From NCBI GenBank assembly GCA_963277665.1, contig OY728165.1, positions 1,151,370,050 through 1,151,434,049 on the forward strand: a stretch of 64,000 nt of DNA, in the 5' to 3' direction. The notes under the pieces were generated by a model that saw only the letters and a list, made by a program, of their open reading frames with translations, was not told the origin of the DNA and did not search any database. Both the position numbers and the translations under genes were made by a program. Source of the DNA: Viscum album (Eukaryota > Streptophyta > Magnoliopsida > Santalales > Viscaceae). This document shows, piece by piece, positions 1 through 12,289 of the stretch (the stretch's first letter is position 1; the number at the start of each line of letters is the position of its first letter).

Positions 1-2831
1 ATCCCTCCAATACCTTCTGTAATGATACAGACTTAATCGATATGGTTTCTCCTATCAGATTTAGGGAATATACAGAGATTAGTATTCCATAAGAAACAAT
101 GAAGGATACACCCTATGTTGATATGAAAGATAAAATTTAAGTATGAAAAGTATTAAATAAACTTACTTATTGATTTTTTTATTTCTAAAAAGTTTTCTGG
201 AATATTATAATTTAATGACGTTTGTATAGAGTGTATGTTTTATCGGGGAAAGGTATGATTTTTTTGAAAATAATTTCATGAGTATAAAATTCAGGGACTA
301 ATAGTTTCATTACATATTTTGTATTCCTTACTAATATTTTTGATCTATCCCAAAATTTTAAAAATTTTTCAATAGTTTATAAGAATGGATAAGGGAAAGA
401 AAGATGTCAACATGTTTTTTATCAAGAAAAAAAATTAATCATGTTTTTTTAAAGAGTTTTATTTTGTCAAGAAATAGATTGTGGGAAGATATGTGTACTT
501 GGTAATATTTGAGTTATTATATAATGGTTATGTCCTAATTCTATAAATCTAATTTCTTAAAATTATTCCCAATGTGAATGATTGACTTAAATCATGATTA
601 TGTAATGTTTATAGATGGGGCCTTATATATATTATTATAGAATATATAATAAAACAAACACATATATATAAATATATTTTTGATAAATTAATAAAATATC
701 ATAGAATAATAGTATTAATATATATTTATATGTATAAATATATTTATATATTTATATATTTACCTAAATAATAAAATATATTATTATATATATTTATATT
801 CGTATTAACATGTGTACGCGTTTAAAGAAATTTATGTAATGTTATATATTAATATATATGATTACATTTATATATAATGTTCAATATATAAATTAATAGG
901 ACTATCTATATTCTTTCAATAATATATATTTTATGAATTAATTATGATGTTCTAATTGTTAATAGTATTTCATATTATACTTTTTAATAAATATTTCATT
1001 TTAAATCCTGTATTTATTATACTGGATATAAAATATTTTAAACAGTTATTTTAAGAATATATATATATATATATTGAAGAAATTTTTTTAATAATTTATA
1101 CTTAATTATATATATATTTATATTACTATAGAATCATTTATATTTAAATTTTCATTAAATGTATTTATTATTATGCAATCATATATATGAATATTAACAT
1201 AAATAACATCTCACAATGAAATTGAAATATTAAAAAATATATTTAATTGAATATGAGTGTATTTTTCGATAAATAAATAAATAAATAAATATATTAATGG
1301 TTACATATTTTGTATGTGTAAAAATTTATATATATGTATTTATATATACTTACTTATTTTTAAGTTAATATAAAAAATTAAAGACTCGAAAAATATTATA
1401 TGTATATTATAAATTATTTAAAACATATTATTTATGTCATGAAATCCCATTCAGTGGAATCCCTCATGGGATGAGTATCCTGACAGGAGTGACCCCCGGA
1501 GCTAACCAACACTAAGCTGCTGGTTGGCGACTAGCATTGAGAATACAAAATACACATCTACTAGAGGTATTAATCTAAATATCCCATAAAAAATTAGAAA
1601 AACATTGATCAAATAAATAATTTAAATAATGAAACCATCCCAATATATTATATGTAATATAATTCAAATATATTAATAAGATAATATAACATCATGACAC
1701 CAAAAACACAAATTAAGAACTCTACCTCATAATGAAAAACCTCCACAATTTATTATTTATCATCACAATGACAAAAATTCTCATACAGGGAAGAAAACAT
1801 GATTTATGAATATATATATGGGTATACAGATTTACTATGTGGGACACCATAAAATATTTTATAAAATTTAAATTAATTTAATTAAAATAAAGTCAATGAA
1901 AAGAGAAATAATCTTATGATAAGAATAAATAAGCTATATTTATGTCTGCATTATGTTTTATTTCCCAAGTATGACATAGAAGTGAGTTACATAAAAAAAA
2001 TACATGCAACTAAGAATATTTCTACACATCCATATAACCATTGAAGAATTTTACTTTCACCAATAATTAATATGTCATGAAGCCCATTTCTTGACCAAAT
2101 TTCATACTATAAATCATGAAAGACATCATATCCCCATATACTTATCATGTGTCATATATATAGAATTAAATGAAATATACATCATCATATAATACATAGT
2201 ATCACATATTAAAAATGATATACTTCATAGGTCATGTATATATAAACTAAATCTTATGTAATTACTAGATATTCATATTAACCAATTTTAAAACCATATT
2301 TCATTACCGGTGGGATGGAAGTATAAAATATAACCATAATCCTTTAATGACAGTTTATACCTATTTGGAATAATTTTGATGCATCACATCCTATATATGT
2401 AAACATACATTAAATACAATACACCATATTGTGGAAATTTCCACACCAAATAAATTTCATGTATTAAGAAATTAATCATGGATAATCAGCCTATTATATC
2501 ATCAGGACCTCAATCTTTGGAAGAATCTTCTAACCCAAGGAAACAATTTGGGTTTCTTCTTCCCAAATGTGATCATGTCTATTAATAAGTATAGGGAAAT
2601 AATATGTTTACAGAAAGATTGATTATATTATCTATTTTTATTATTTTTCTTCGAAAATATTTGATAATGGATGTCCATTAAAAAATTATGAAGATATATA
2701 TCATTTAGATGATATATGAATACTAATTAATATAAGGGATGAAATTATTTATTTTAAAAAAGAATATATCTCATCATATTTCATCAGAACATACATTTAA
2801 CATCTCTATAGTGAAATGGTTAAAAATTTCT
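1..2831. other. AT-rich intergenic DNA, no gene seen
   Basis: Very AT-rich sequence with stops in all frames. It holds simple repeats, for example a run of AT dinucleotides at 1057-1074 and AAAT-type repeats at 1271-1290. A patch of ordinary base composition lies at about 1440-1545. I could not assign any coding domain, RNA gene or transposon end here. Confidence 0.7.
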
Positions 2832-3582
2832 CTACTACAAACTAGGAATATACTAATTGTTTTTTCGCAAACTGTTGCTATAGGTACCATAAAATTACCC
2901 TGTACGAACTGTTTGGAAGAAATACTATTATATGTACCATATACGAATGATTTTGGCCAAACTGTTGGTATAGCTTTAAGAAAATGACCATATACTAAGT
3001 TTTTTCACAAAACATAAAATATAAATGATGGATAATCGAATGGTATGGCTAAAACCATTGGTATAGCTTCTATATAATGGCCTTATATAAAGTATTCTTA
3101 AAACAATGTTGAAAATAGATCCTAAAAATCAAAATACTTATACCAATAATTTAGAAAACTATTAGAATTGGTTTTTTATGGAATTATTTTATGAAATGAA
3201 ATTGAATACATCAATAATTAGTTTACATATATATATATATATATATCATATCATGTTTTAAAAAAATCATTATTGCATAGAGTTTAGGTCATTAACATTT
3301 AAATCGGAGGTCTGAGGATCAAAACCAGATGAGTTTTTTTAATTACCAAAACCAACAATATTCAAAACGGTTGGTATAGGTACTTAATATTACATATTCT
3401 AAAAGTTTTTAAATTATTGGTACAACCCATATAATCCTACGGTTTCCCAAAACTGTCAACATAGGTCTATTACAACTCCAAACAAGCCAAAGACCACCGA
3501 AAATGATGGAATTGCATATTACAATGGTTTGGGGGCCTATAGTAATGGTTATAAACCGTTGGTATATTATTATTTTACAATA
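2832..3582 (+). mobile_element. Degraded CACTA-like (En/Spm) short element
   Basis: The motif ACCGTTGGTATAG, typical of subterminal repeats of some plant CACTA elements, recurs in diverged form at 2868-2884, 2959-2973, 3052-3066, 3366-3380 and 3552-3567. The left edge reads TACTACAAACTAGG at 2833-2846, one change from the CACTACAA start of this superfamily. The right edge is poorly preserved (TTTTACAATAG around 3572-3582), so the end is approximate. No transposase is present, so this would be a short non-autonomous derivative or a solo end. It contains an AT microsatellite (3227-3246) and a pol III B-box-like stretch near 3306-3328. Superfamily assignment rests on motif recognition only. Confidence 0.45.
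3227..3246. repeat. AT dinucleotide microsatellite
   Basis: Ten uninterrupted AT units. Similar AT runs occur at 1057-1074, 19933-19949 and 35208-35227. Confidence 0.9.
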
Positions 3583-5378
3583 GTTATTAGATATATATTA
3601 TCTTTCCTTTATTAATAATAATTATATTTATATTTCATAATGGATTTTTAATTAAATTTAAGAAAATTGGTTTTATATATTCATATATGAAATATTTAAT
3701 TTATTCGGATTTATTATTTATGAATTGTTATATTTATTATGAGATAATATAATATAATAGATAAAAAATAATAATGGAATTGTTAATTATTGAATCATAA
3801 CATGTATTTAGTATATTATCATTAGAATAGAAACTTAGAAATAATATAAATAATCTATAAATATGTTTTAGTGTAAATTTCATTATCAATAATTCATTAT
3901 ATGATGTCATAGTTAGTATGGGAAGGTAACCCATATTTTTTTGAAATAAAAAATAATAATTACCCACACATTGGACATAATGGATGAAGAAATGTCATGA
4001 ATGAATTCTAAGTATTTTTTCCCAGAAAATCATTGTATGTCAACAAAAATATTATGGGTATGTGAATGTAATCATTTGATAACATATCCCACATCTAAGA
4101 ATGGATCCTTAGAAATGGTTGGTAAAATTAGAAAAATACATACTGTTTATCTAGAAATACATTTGTGAAATGAGGATGTAAGGTATATTTTGATTTATAA
4201 TGCTTTGAATAGATTATTTTACCCTATTATTCAATTTGTGTATAGCCTTTTATCATTGTATAATAAATTTAAAGACATATATAAACCAAATCATGTTATA
4301 AATTATGGAATATTTAATCTCAAATGACATAGTTTTGAAATCTACATGCTTAATAAGATGACATTATGATGGGAGAAGATTAATCTATAAAAAAGATATT
4401 TTATAAGATTACAAGAACAATATATGGAATGAGTTTCATTAGATAATGGATGAATAGTACAATTTGTATTAAAAGTATTTTTCATTCTATATAAAAATGG
4501 GGGAATTAAAAAACGTTATTCTTTAATGAGAGTAATAACATCATTGTGAATACAATGGATGATTATATTGTTTCGTTATTATATTAAGGGCTTAATAAAA
4601 AGAATATTATGAATGATGAGACATTAAAATAAAAGGTAAATAATTTTAATGGAATATTATTTTTTATTCTATCTCTTAAAATTTGAAAAATATGTTGATA
4701 GTGAATAGATAGCCCTCTCAACACACAGAATTTACAACCTAACCAAAAATGAAAATGAATTAAAAAAATTATTTAAAGATTGTAAAATGGAAAATGAGAT
4801 AGTTAATACTACAAAATACAAAGTTGTTTTTGAATGAAATAATTATGAGTAATGAAAAAATTTATGCATCTATCTTAGTAGATCAATTTGGATGAATTGT
4901 GGAAAAGAGGCAAACTAAAAAAATAGAAAATGATATTTTTATCTTGATGAATTTATTTTTAAGGCTCAAAGTAAAATAGTCAACATAAATGTCAAATAGA
5001 ATTACTAAAGTTGTTCATAATAATGAAACCCATGAAAAAGGTAAGTATGAATTATTATTATAATTCAAAATTATATTTATACTCTAAAAGAAATAGTTTT
5101 ATATTACAATATGAATTGAGTAATAAATTATTGAAATAGACTTAAAGATTGACTAAGTTGAATATAAAACATGGTATTTAAAAATGTAATAGGTTAAGAA
5201 ATGTTTTAATATCTCTAAATAAAATTATAATCTGAGAGATTATTATATGTTTTCAATTAAAATAAAGAAATTTTTTAGAAGAAATTAGAAAATAAAATGA
5301 ACACTTAAATATAAAAATGATTTTCCAGAAGTATTATCTGTCTATTTTTTCATGAAAATAAAAATGATTATATAAGAA
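3583..5378. other. AT-rich intergenic DNA, no gene seen
   Basis: AT-rich flank of the chromovirus insertion. No domain, RNA gene or repeat end was recognised. A 76-codon open frame near 3737-3967 on the minus strand is low-complexity, as expected by chance in such AT-rich DNA. Confidence 0.65.
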
Positions 5379-8300
5379 TATAAGGCCCCGGCCTTAAAAC
5401 TTACTTAATCTTGAGTTATTACAAGATTACACATTTAGGATCTTTTCAGGTTTAGATTTTTAGAGAATTAGATCATAAAACATGCATTACATTCCACATA
5501 TAAACAAAGTGGTTACATAAAGATAGTATTCTTCATTCCCATCAATGGAAACACATTTAAAATAAAACATTTATTATTTCATGACACTTCCTTGACACTA
5601 TCATCATATCATGTACCTTTCCCTTGACCTGTGAAAAACATTTCAAAAAAACTTGGGATGAGCATAAAAAGCTCAGTATGGGTTATAAAAACATGGGAAG
5701 GAAACATGAGTTCATATATACATAAGAATGAAATCATAATATACCCATAAAACATAGGCACTTTAACATACCTCATAAAATCATGAATAAATCATAGAAA
5801 TCATAAGACATAAAGGTAACTTGAGGCATTCATAACATTCTTAGGTAGGGAGTAACCCTCTTGGTTACGTTTGGAATACCCATCACAGTATATTCCCTAA
5901 ATCTCTTCGGAGAAATCTTAACGTTTCACTCCTTCTCATTACCCAATGCATTGGGGAGCTATATCGGGCTCACCTGCCCTTAGTTTATCACAGAACAACC
6001 CGTCTTCATAATAATGGCCAAGAACCATAACATAATCATATCACATAAAACATGCATAAAGGAAACATAACATTTCCACATTTCAATCACAAGATATCAA
6101 TACAACACAAAAAACATTGTGAAAACCATTTTCAATACCAAAATAAAAGACAAGTAAAACATGGTATTTATTTTTCTTTTAAAAAGAAGGTATGGCTTGT
6201 AGAGGAAGCCGAAACTCAAATAACGGTCACGACGGCGGAGAAGTCGTTGTCGCCACATAAGTATGACAAAAACATTCCCTTTTGTCGTTTAGTAAAAAAT
6301 TCGTATAAAAAATATTCATTTTGAATAAATGTAAATGTCAAAGGGGTTTATACTCCATATAAAAGAAAGTTGTGTATAAAATAAAATATGCCTCAATGAA
6401 AGGAGATTGAGACGAAGTCCCATTCCTCGTATCTGACTTGACCCGACTGTTCTTTAATCTCCTGAATAATAAACTTGATTTAATCTCTACTTTCTTATGA
6501 AACCTTTTCAAGTTCATTATTCCTTTTATACCATGTTATGAAAATCATGTAATCATTTAAGTTAATAATGTTCATTTTGTCGGTATTTGGTTCTTAAGTC
6601 AAAAATAGACTTCTTACACTTACATGTTGTTAATTTGGTCAAAGGTTAGTTATATCCAGAATGATATTAATTATTTGGATAACATATATATCATATATAT
6701 TCAGCATATACAATTATTTATAATATTACATCACATTTAGAGGTAAGAAATGAAATGCACCGTTCATGGAGACGGTAAGCCGTACGTACGCATGAACGCT
6801 ACTTCCATTTCTATTTCATATTTTCTGGAATGGAATCATAATTATATAAGAGTATATTATAATTCCAGTATAATAACATATATAATATCATTAACTTTAT
6901 CCTTTACACATCCCACATATAGTATTAATTAATCAAATCACTTTCAGGGGGCGGTAGTCCGCACTTCCTAAAATGAAGATATCGTGTTTACCCATAATAG
7001 AAACCGTAAAGGTATGCCCAAAATGAAAAAAAAAACAGAAGCTTAAGGAAAAAATAAACATATTATATATCATATATAAAAATAGTGACATCATAATGGC
7101 CACCTTTGAAGGTGTTAAATGAGTATTGAACAATCATCGTTTCGGGAGGCAGAATTTGGCCATCCACGGAAACCGTATGTTATTTAACCATTTGATGTAG
7201 TTGTGTGAGAGTGTAGCTCAAACACATCTTATAACAAAATCCTAGTATATTTAAGATACTGGTGTTGTTAAAAAAGAAGTAAATAAAATGAGTTTAGGGG
7301 GTTGGAGAAGAAAAATAAAACAAATGAACATGAGAGAATGAATTACCTTTAAAAGTGTAACTCCTTTTGATTTTAGCCTAAAGGCTTCCTTTGAAATGAT
7401 TCTGCCCAATGGGAATCCTCTAGGATGAGGATAGGGATGTGGAGAGAGTAAATGGGCAGGTGTTGGCTGAGCCAAAGGCTTGAGGAGTGTGTGAAATGAG
7501 GTAGAAGTGGGGGCCTTTTATAAGAGGAGAGGAGGGGCACTTTTGGAAAGTAAAGAAATATTACTTTATTTGAAAATGTGTTTCGGTTTTAAAAGGTCTC
7601 AAATTGATATAATTCGTGGATAAGGTGATAAGGGTTCTACATCCACTCATCCAATTGGTTTTGGACATGTGTAGTTCATAGATTTTACATTATCTTTCCA
7701 TTTTATTTAAATCGTCAAATAATGATGTCATCGCTGCATCATTATTATGTCATAAATAATTTAATTTATTTAATGTCTAAAAATTATAAACAAAATACTA
7801 TTATGTAGTAAATCGTTTTATCTTTCCAATGACTATTTATAATAAAAAATTGGATCTTTATAACCCTATTTAAAAATTGTTTTCCTAAAACATATTATGT
7901 TTGTGTCATTTTTACTTTTACATTAAATAAAAAGTTATTTATGTCATTTCCCAACCAAAGTGTCTCCATGGGGTCCCCAAGTTGACCCATGGATTGTCTT
8001 TGTCGAACATGACACAAAAAAGGAGGGTAGGATATGTGTCAATCTCATCTTATTTTATTAAAGAAATATTTTTACCTTAAACTACACTAATTACCACTAA
8101 TCGCGATTAAGAACTTAATAAGTTACTATTCACCAAAAAATTATTATAATCTCATTGAACCACATTTTACTTATTAATGACAACCATGTATGTCATATTT
8201 TTGAAATTCAAAACACAATAATGGCAAAATTTCATTTAAACGGAAAATCAGTCTTTATAAGTACCACTTAGTGGTTTCACTATTCATCAAAAATTGATGT

Positions 8301-8943
8301 TTTTCAGAAAATTACCAAAAATTCACCCTAAGCTATATTTGATATTACGAATTCAAAAATGAAGTCTATTTTACAAAATTCAAAACATATAAGTCAAATT
8401 AATTAATTTAATAATTAATTCCCGTTGTCAGAACAAATAGCATGTTTTTATGAAACAATAAGTATCAAAAGATTGACACTAGTTTAAGTCCAATTTCAAA
8501 GTGGAATTGATTCCAATTACCACCATTGGATTAAATGGTAAAAATATATTCATATTACACATTAATACCAATTCAAAAGATAATATAATCATATAAATAA
8601 ATTAGATTAAAAATCAGTTTTGATGTAAAATGCAGTATTTTTCACTATTCATTAAAAAATGAACATTGTCAGAAAAATACCAAAAATTTACACAAAGTAA
8701 ATATTGATGTCCCAATAAAAAAGAATAAGTTTATTTTGAAAAACATAGTTTATAAAATTGTCAAAATATAGATTTAAAAAGGGTTTTCCATCATAAGGCA
8801 GTAAAACAATATTTTAAGAATATTACTGTATTCCATGTTTAAGATTGGATTTATTTTAATTTTAAGCCTCTAAAACACCATCTTAATCATTAATAGACAT
8901 AGATAAAAATATATATTATTCTTTACTTACTTGGGATGTTACA
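5379..8943 (-). repeat. 3' LTR of the minus-strand chromovirus
   Basis: Direct repeat of 12290-15852. On the element's strand it begins TGTAACATCCCAAG (right end in window coordinates) and ends GGCCTTATA, so the 5' end is a canonical TG but the 3' end is TA rather than CA. It lies next to the polypurine tract, which makes it the 3' LTR. Open frames inside it (for example 6052-6324 and 7251-7475) recur in the other LTR and match nothing I recognise. An inverted repeat (CGTTCATG at 6761-6768, CATGAACG at 6791-6798) is conserved in both copies. Confidence 0.93.
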
Positions 8944-8957
8944 TCCTTCCCCCCTTT
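8944..8957 (-). other. Polypurine tract of the minus-strand chromovirus
   Basis: Read on the minus strand this is AAAGGGGGGAAGGA, ending exactly where the LTR TGTAACA begins. Position and purine purity fit the primer for plus-strand DNA synthesis in LTR elements. Confidence 0.88.
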
Positions 8958-8982
8958 AGAAAATTGTGTCCCCGCAATTTAT

Positions 8983-10334
8983 TTACTTATCGAATAAATG
9001 GGGGTATTTATCCCTCATTGCATTTTCAGATTCCCATGTTCCCTCTTCAATCATGTGGTTTTTCCACAAAACCTTTACCTGGTGAATCACCTTATTCCGT
9101 AACACTTGCTCCCTATGGTCAAGAATCTGGACCGGTTGTTCCTCATAAGATAGGTTCTCTTCCAGCTGAACTACCTCTGGGCTCAAAACATGAGAGGGAT
9201 CTGGCATATACTTTCTCGACATCGAAACGTGAAAAACATTGTGTACCTGAGATAAAATCGATGGTAAAGCCACTCTGTATGAAACTGATCCAACTCTCTC
9301 TAGAATTTCGTATGGTCCAATGAACCTTGGAATCAACTTTCCTTTCTTACCAAATCTCGTCACACTTTTCCAAGGAGAAACCTTGAGAAAAACATGATCA
9401 CCTACCTCGAAATATAGATCCTTCCTCCGGTTATCCGTATAACTCTTCTGCCTGCTCTGAGATATTCTCATGTGTTTCTGAATCAACTGAACTTTTTCTG
9501 CCATCTCTTCTACCAATTCTTGTCCCATCAACTTCCGTTCACCCACTTCATCCCAGAAAGCTGGAGTTCGACATCGCTTCCCATATAATGCCTGAAATGG
9601 TGCCATCTGTATACTGGAATGAAAACTGTTATTATATTAAATTAAACCAAAGAAAGATGTTGGTCCCAACTTCCCTGATAATCCATAGAACAAGCTCGTA
9701 TCATATCCTCCAATGTCTGAATTGTTCATTCTGACTTCCCATCTGATTGAGGATGAAAAGCTGTACTAAAATTTAATTCAGTACCCAACGAATTCTGAAG
9801 GCCTTTCCAAAAGTGAGAAGTAAACTTGGGAACACGATCTGATACAATGGAGAGAGGAACTCCATGTAACCTGACTATCTCTTTACGATACAAACGGGAA
9901 AGTTGATCAAGAGAGAAAGTATCTCGTATAGCAAGGAAATGAGAAGATTTGGTCAAGCGATCAACAATAACCCAGATTGCATTATTACCTCGAGATGTCT
10001 TCGGTAATCCAACAACAAAGTCCATGGAAATATTCTCTCATTTCCACTCTAGCACTGGTAAAGGCCGAAGCATCCCTTTCGGTAACTGCCGCTCTGCTTT
10101 AACCTGTTGACATGTCAAACACTTCACAGTAAAATCAACAATATCTCTTTTCATTCCATCCCACCAGTAATACTCCCGCAGATCTATATACATCTTAGTA
10201 CTGCCCGGATGAACTGAAAACGGAGAACTATGAGTTTCACATAACAACTCTCTCTTCAACTGTGAATCACAAGGCACACACAATCTCTTCCCAAATCTCA
10301 AAAAACAATCATTATCAATGTTGAATTCAGGCAA
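8983..10334 (-). pseudogene. pol: Integrase and chromodomain remnant of pol
   Basis: Decayed C-terminal part of the polyprotein, whose integrase would insert the cDNA and whose chromodomain would steer it to chromatin. In order: an H2C2 zinc region (HPGSTKMYIDL then CLTCQQVKAE, about 10100-10220); the catalytic core with WVIVDRLTKSSHF, SIVSDRVPKF and FHPQSDGKSE at 9726-10025, so the D, D and E residues are visible; then MAPFQALYGKRCRTP and GDHVFLKVSP; and a chromodomain (QILDHREQVLRNK, VLWKNHMIEEGTWE) ending DKYPHLFDK near 8983. Breaks: TGA at 10038-10040 between zinc region and core, a stop ending the core frame near 9726, and a frameshift around 9610-9640. It cannot be translated as one protein. 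Confidence 0.93.
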
Positions 10335-10343
10335 CTTACCTTT

Positions 10344-11148
10344 CTAAACCAGCTCTACCTTTTTCTGCAACTCACTGTATTGCTTCTGTGCTTGCTTGAT
10401 TCTATCTGATAGAGATGATCTAACTGATACCTGAAACAAAACATAAGGACTTCCTGCACCAAAAACTTCTATGCCAAAGATCATCAAATCCTTAACCAAA
10501 GTATCACGTTCCAAACACAACATTGTTAATGAAGCATTACTTTTTTGACTCAAAGCATCAGCCACATTATTTGCTTTTCCCAGATAGTAATGAATTGTAC
10601 AATCATAATTCTTGATTAATTCTAGCCATCTTCTCTGTCTCATGTTTAACTCTTTCTGAGTGAATATATACTTTAAACTTTTGTGATCGGTATATATTTC
10701 ACATTTACTCCATACAAATGATGTCTCCAAATTTTTAAATCAAAAACAACAACAGCTAATTCCAAATCATGTGTAGGATAATTCACCTCATGAGTTTTCA
10801 ATTGTCGTGAAGCATAAGTAATTACCTGATCATTCTACATTAGGACGCAACCAAGTCCTTTCAATGAATCATCACCGTATATATCAAACTCACCATTCCT
10901 GGAAGGTAGTGCCAAAACTGGAGCATTCACCAATCTTCTTTACAATTCCTGAAAACAATCATCACATTCTTTTGTCCAGATAAACATAACACCCTTTCGA
11001 GTTATCATAGTCATTGGACTATATAACCGTGACAAATTTCTAACAAACATTCGGTAATAGCCCGCCAAACCAAGGAAGCTACAAATCTTGGTTACATTTG
11101 TGGGTCTTTTCCATTCTTCCACAACTTTTGTTTTTGCAGGATCAACAG
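10344..11148 (-). pseudogene. pol: RT C-terminal part and RNase H remnant of pol
   Basis: Starts abruptly with ITVDPAKTKVVEEWKRP and continues FLGLAGYYRMFVRNLSR, the thumb and connection part of a Ty3/Gypsy reverse transcriptase. The fingers and palm, with the catalytic FVDD-type motif, are absent. RNase H follows: YGDDSLKGLGCVLM, then a TAG near 10835-10837, [19 protein letters not shown], then after a frameshift near 10725 [19 protein letters not shown] and [14 protein letters not shown], ending [10 protein letters not shown]. The first RNase H aspartate position reads G where the family has D (YTDAS-type motif). A TAG at 10344-10346 separates this from integrase. This block abuts gag directly, so protease is gone. 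Confidence 0.92.
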
Positions 11149-11151
11149 TTA

Positions 11152-12159
11152 TCCCATCTCATTGCACTTATAACATTTCACTAACTGTAAATCAAATTTG
11201 GTCTTACCTTCACCTTGATCCTTTTCTGTGCAATCACGAGCCTTATGTACCATCTTACCACATCAGTAGCACTTTCTAGAATTTAGAAGACATTCCCCAG
11301 CATGCCTTTTGACACATTTATCACAAACTGGAAACTTAGTTTTCTTACCATCAGACTTTTTTGAAGAATTTTTACCTTTCTCCTGCCACCTCGGTCTCTT
11401 CTTCTACTAGTTGTTATAGAACACTTGGTCATCAGCAAACTTCATTTCCACCTTCTCAACACATCGAAAAAGCTTTTCATAACTTTTAAACTCACGATAA
11501 GCTAATGCACTTCGATATTTTGGCTTTAATCCTGAGTAAAAACGATTGATTTTACTATCAAGGTCTCGGATAAAATTTGGAGCATACCTTGCCAATCGAG
11601 TGAACCTTTCTTCATAGGCAGCCACTGACTCTTCTTCTTGCCTCAATTACATGAATTGCTTTTCCATCCTAAGTCGAACAGCCTTAGGAAAATACTTCTC
11701 AAGAAACATACCTTTGAATTCATCCCAGTCAAGAGCATCAATCTCATCGGTGCCCCTGATATTTTTAACCATATAAAACCACTGATCTGCTTCACCCTCC
11801 AAACGGTAAATAACATGACTAACCTTTTGATTGTCTGAACACCCCATGACATAAAAAATCTTCTCCAGTGCTTTAATCCACCCTTCAGCTAGCACATGGT
11901 CAGATGATCCTTTGAATGATGGTGGATGTTGCCTCATGAAATGTTCAACCACTGACATGTTCCTCTGCGGTCGATCTAGCTGATCTCGTGCATGGATACC
12001 ACCACCATTTATCGCCTGAGTCAATTGCGCCATTACTGCAACAAACTGTTCAGTTACAATTCCGACCATTTCTGGATGCTGATTCGGAATGTTATTTCCT
12101 CTTGTATGCCTTCCTAGCACTGCTTCCCTGTTTCCTCTGCGGAAAACCATTCTGAACAA
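11152..12159 (-). pseudogene. gag: gag remnant with nonsense codons
   Basis: One continuous frame of about 336 codons encoding a Ty3/Gypsy Gag, the structural protein of the cytoplasmic particle. Residues about 60-165 hold the retrotransposon gag domain (HPPSFKGSSDHVLAEGWI, EKIFYVMGCSDNQKV, LEGEADQWF, FLEKYFPKAVR), continuing after a stop as YEERFTRLARYAPNF. Near the C-terminus are CDKCVKRHAGEC, a CCHC zinc knuckle CY-stop-CGKMVHKARDC, and the beginning of another knuckle, KCYKCNEMG. In-frame stops are TAA at 11647-11649, TAG at 11407-11409 and 11404-11406, and TGA at 11263-11265 inside the knuckle. The frame ends at the deletion junction with RT near 11150. Start taken at the first Met of the frame, about 130 bases downstream of the primer-binding site. 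Confidence 0.92.
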
Positions 12160-12275
12160 ACAAGTCTTAGATGAAGCAACATGGTAATCTTCAAATGCTA
12201 TATCATTTCAAAAAAAAAAAAAAAATTTGGATAATCATTTAATAGAATTCTAACTCCTAAAGTTATCTAAACCGA

Positions 12276-12287
12276 CCTTTGATACCA
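12276..12287 (-). other. Primer-binding site, initiator tRNA-Met type
   Basis: On the minus strand this reads TGGTATCAAAGG, close to the TGGTATCAGAGC that pairs with the 3' end of plant initiator tRNA-Met. It lies two bases inside the LTR end at 12290, as expected for the start of minus-strand DNA synthesis. Confidence 0.9.
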
Positions 12288-12289
12288 AC

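Noticed and set aside
6052..6324. 90-codon frame with a near-identical partner at 12964-13236
   Set aside because: It is present in both LTRs because they are direct repeats. It has no family resemblance and its conservation needs no selection.
7251..7475. Frame paired with 14152-14385
   Set aside because: Also an LTR-shared frame; low-complexity and unrecognised.
8931..9323. 130-codon plus-strand frame
   Set aside because: Antisense to integrase and chromodomain, which show clear family motifs on the minus strand.
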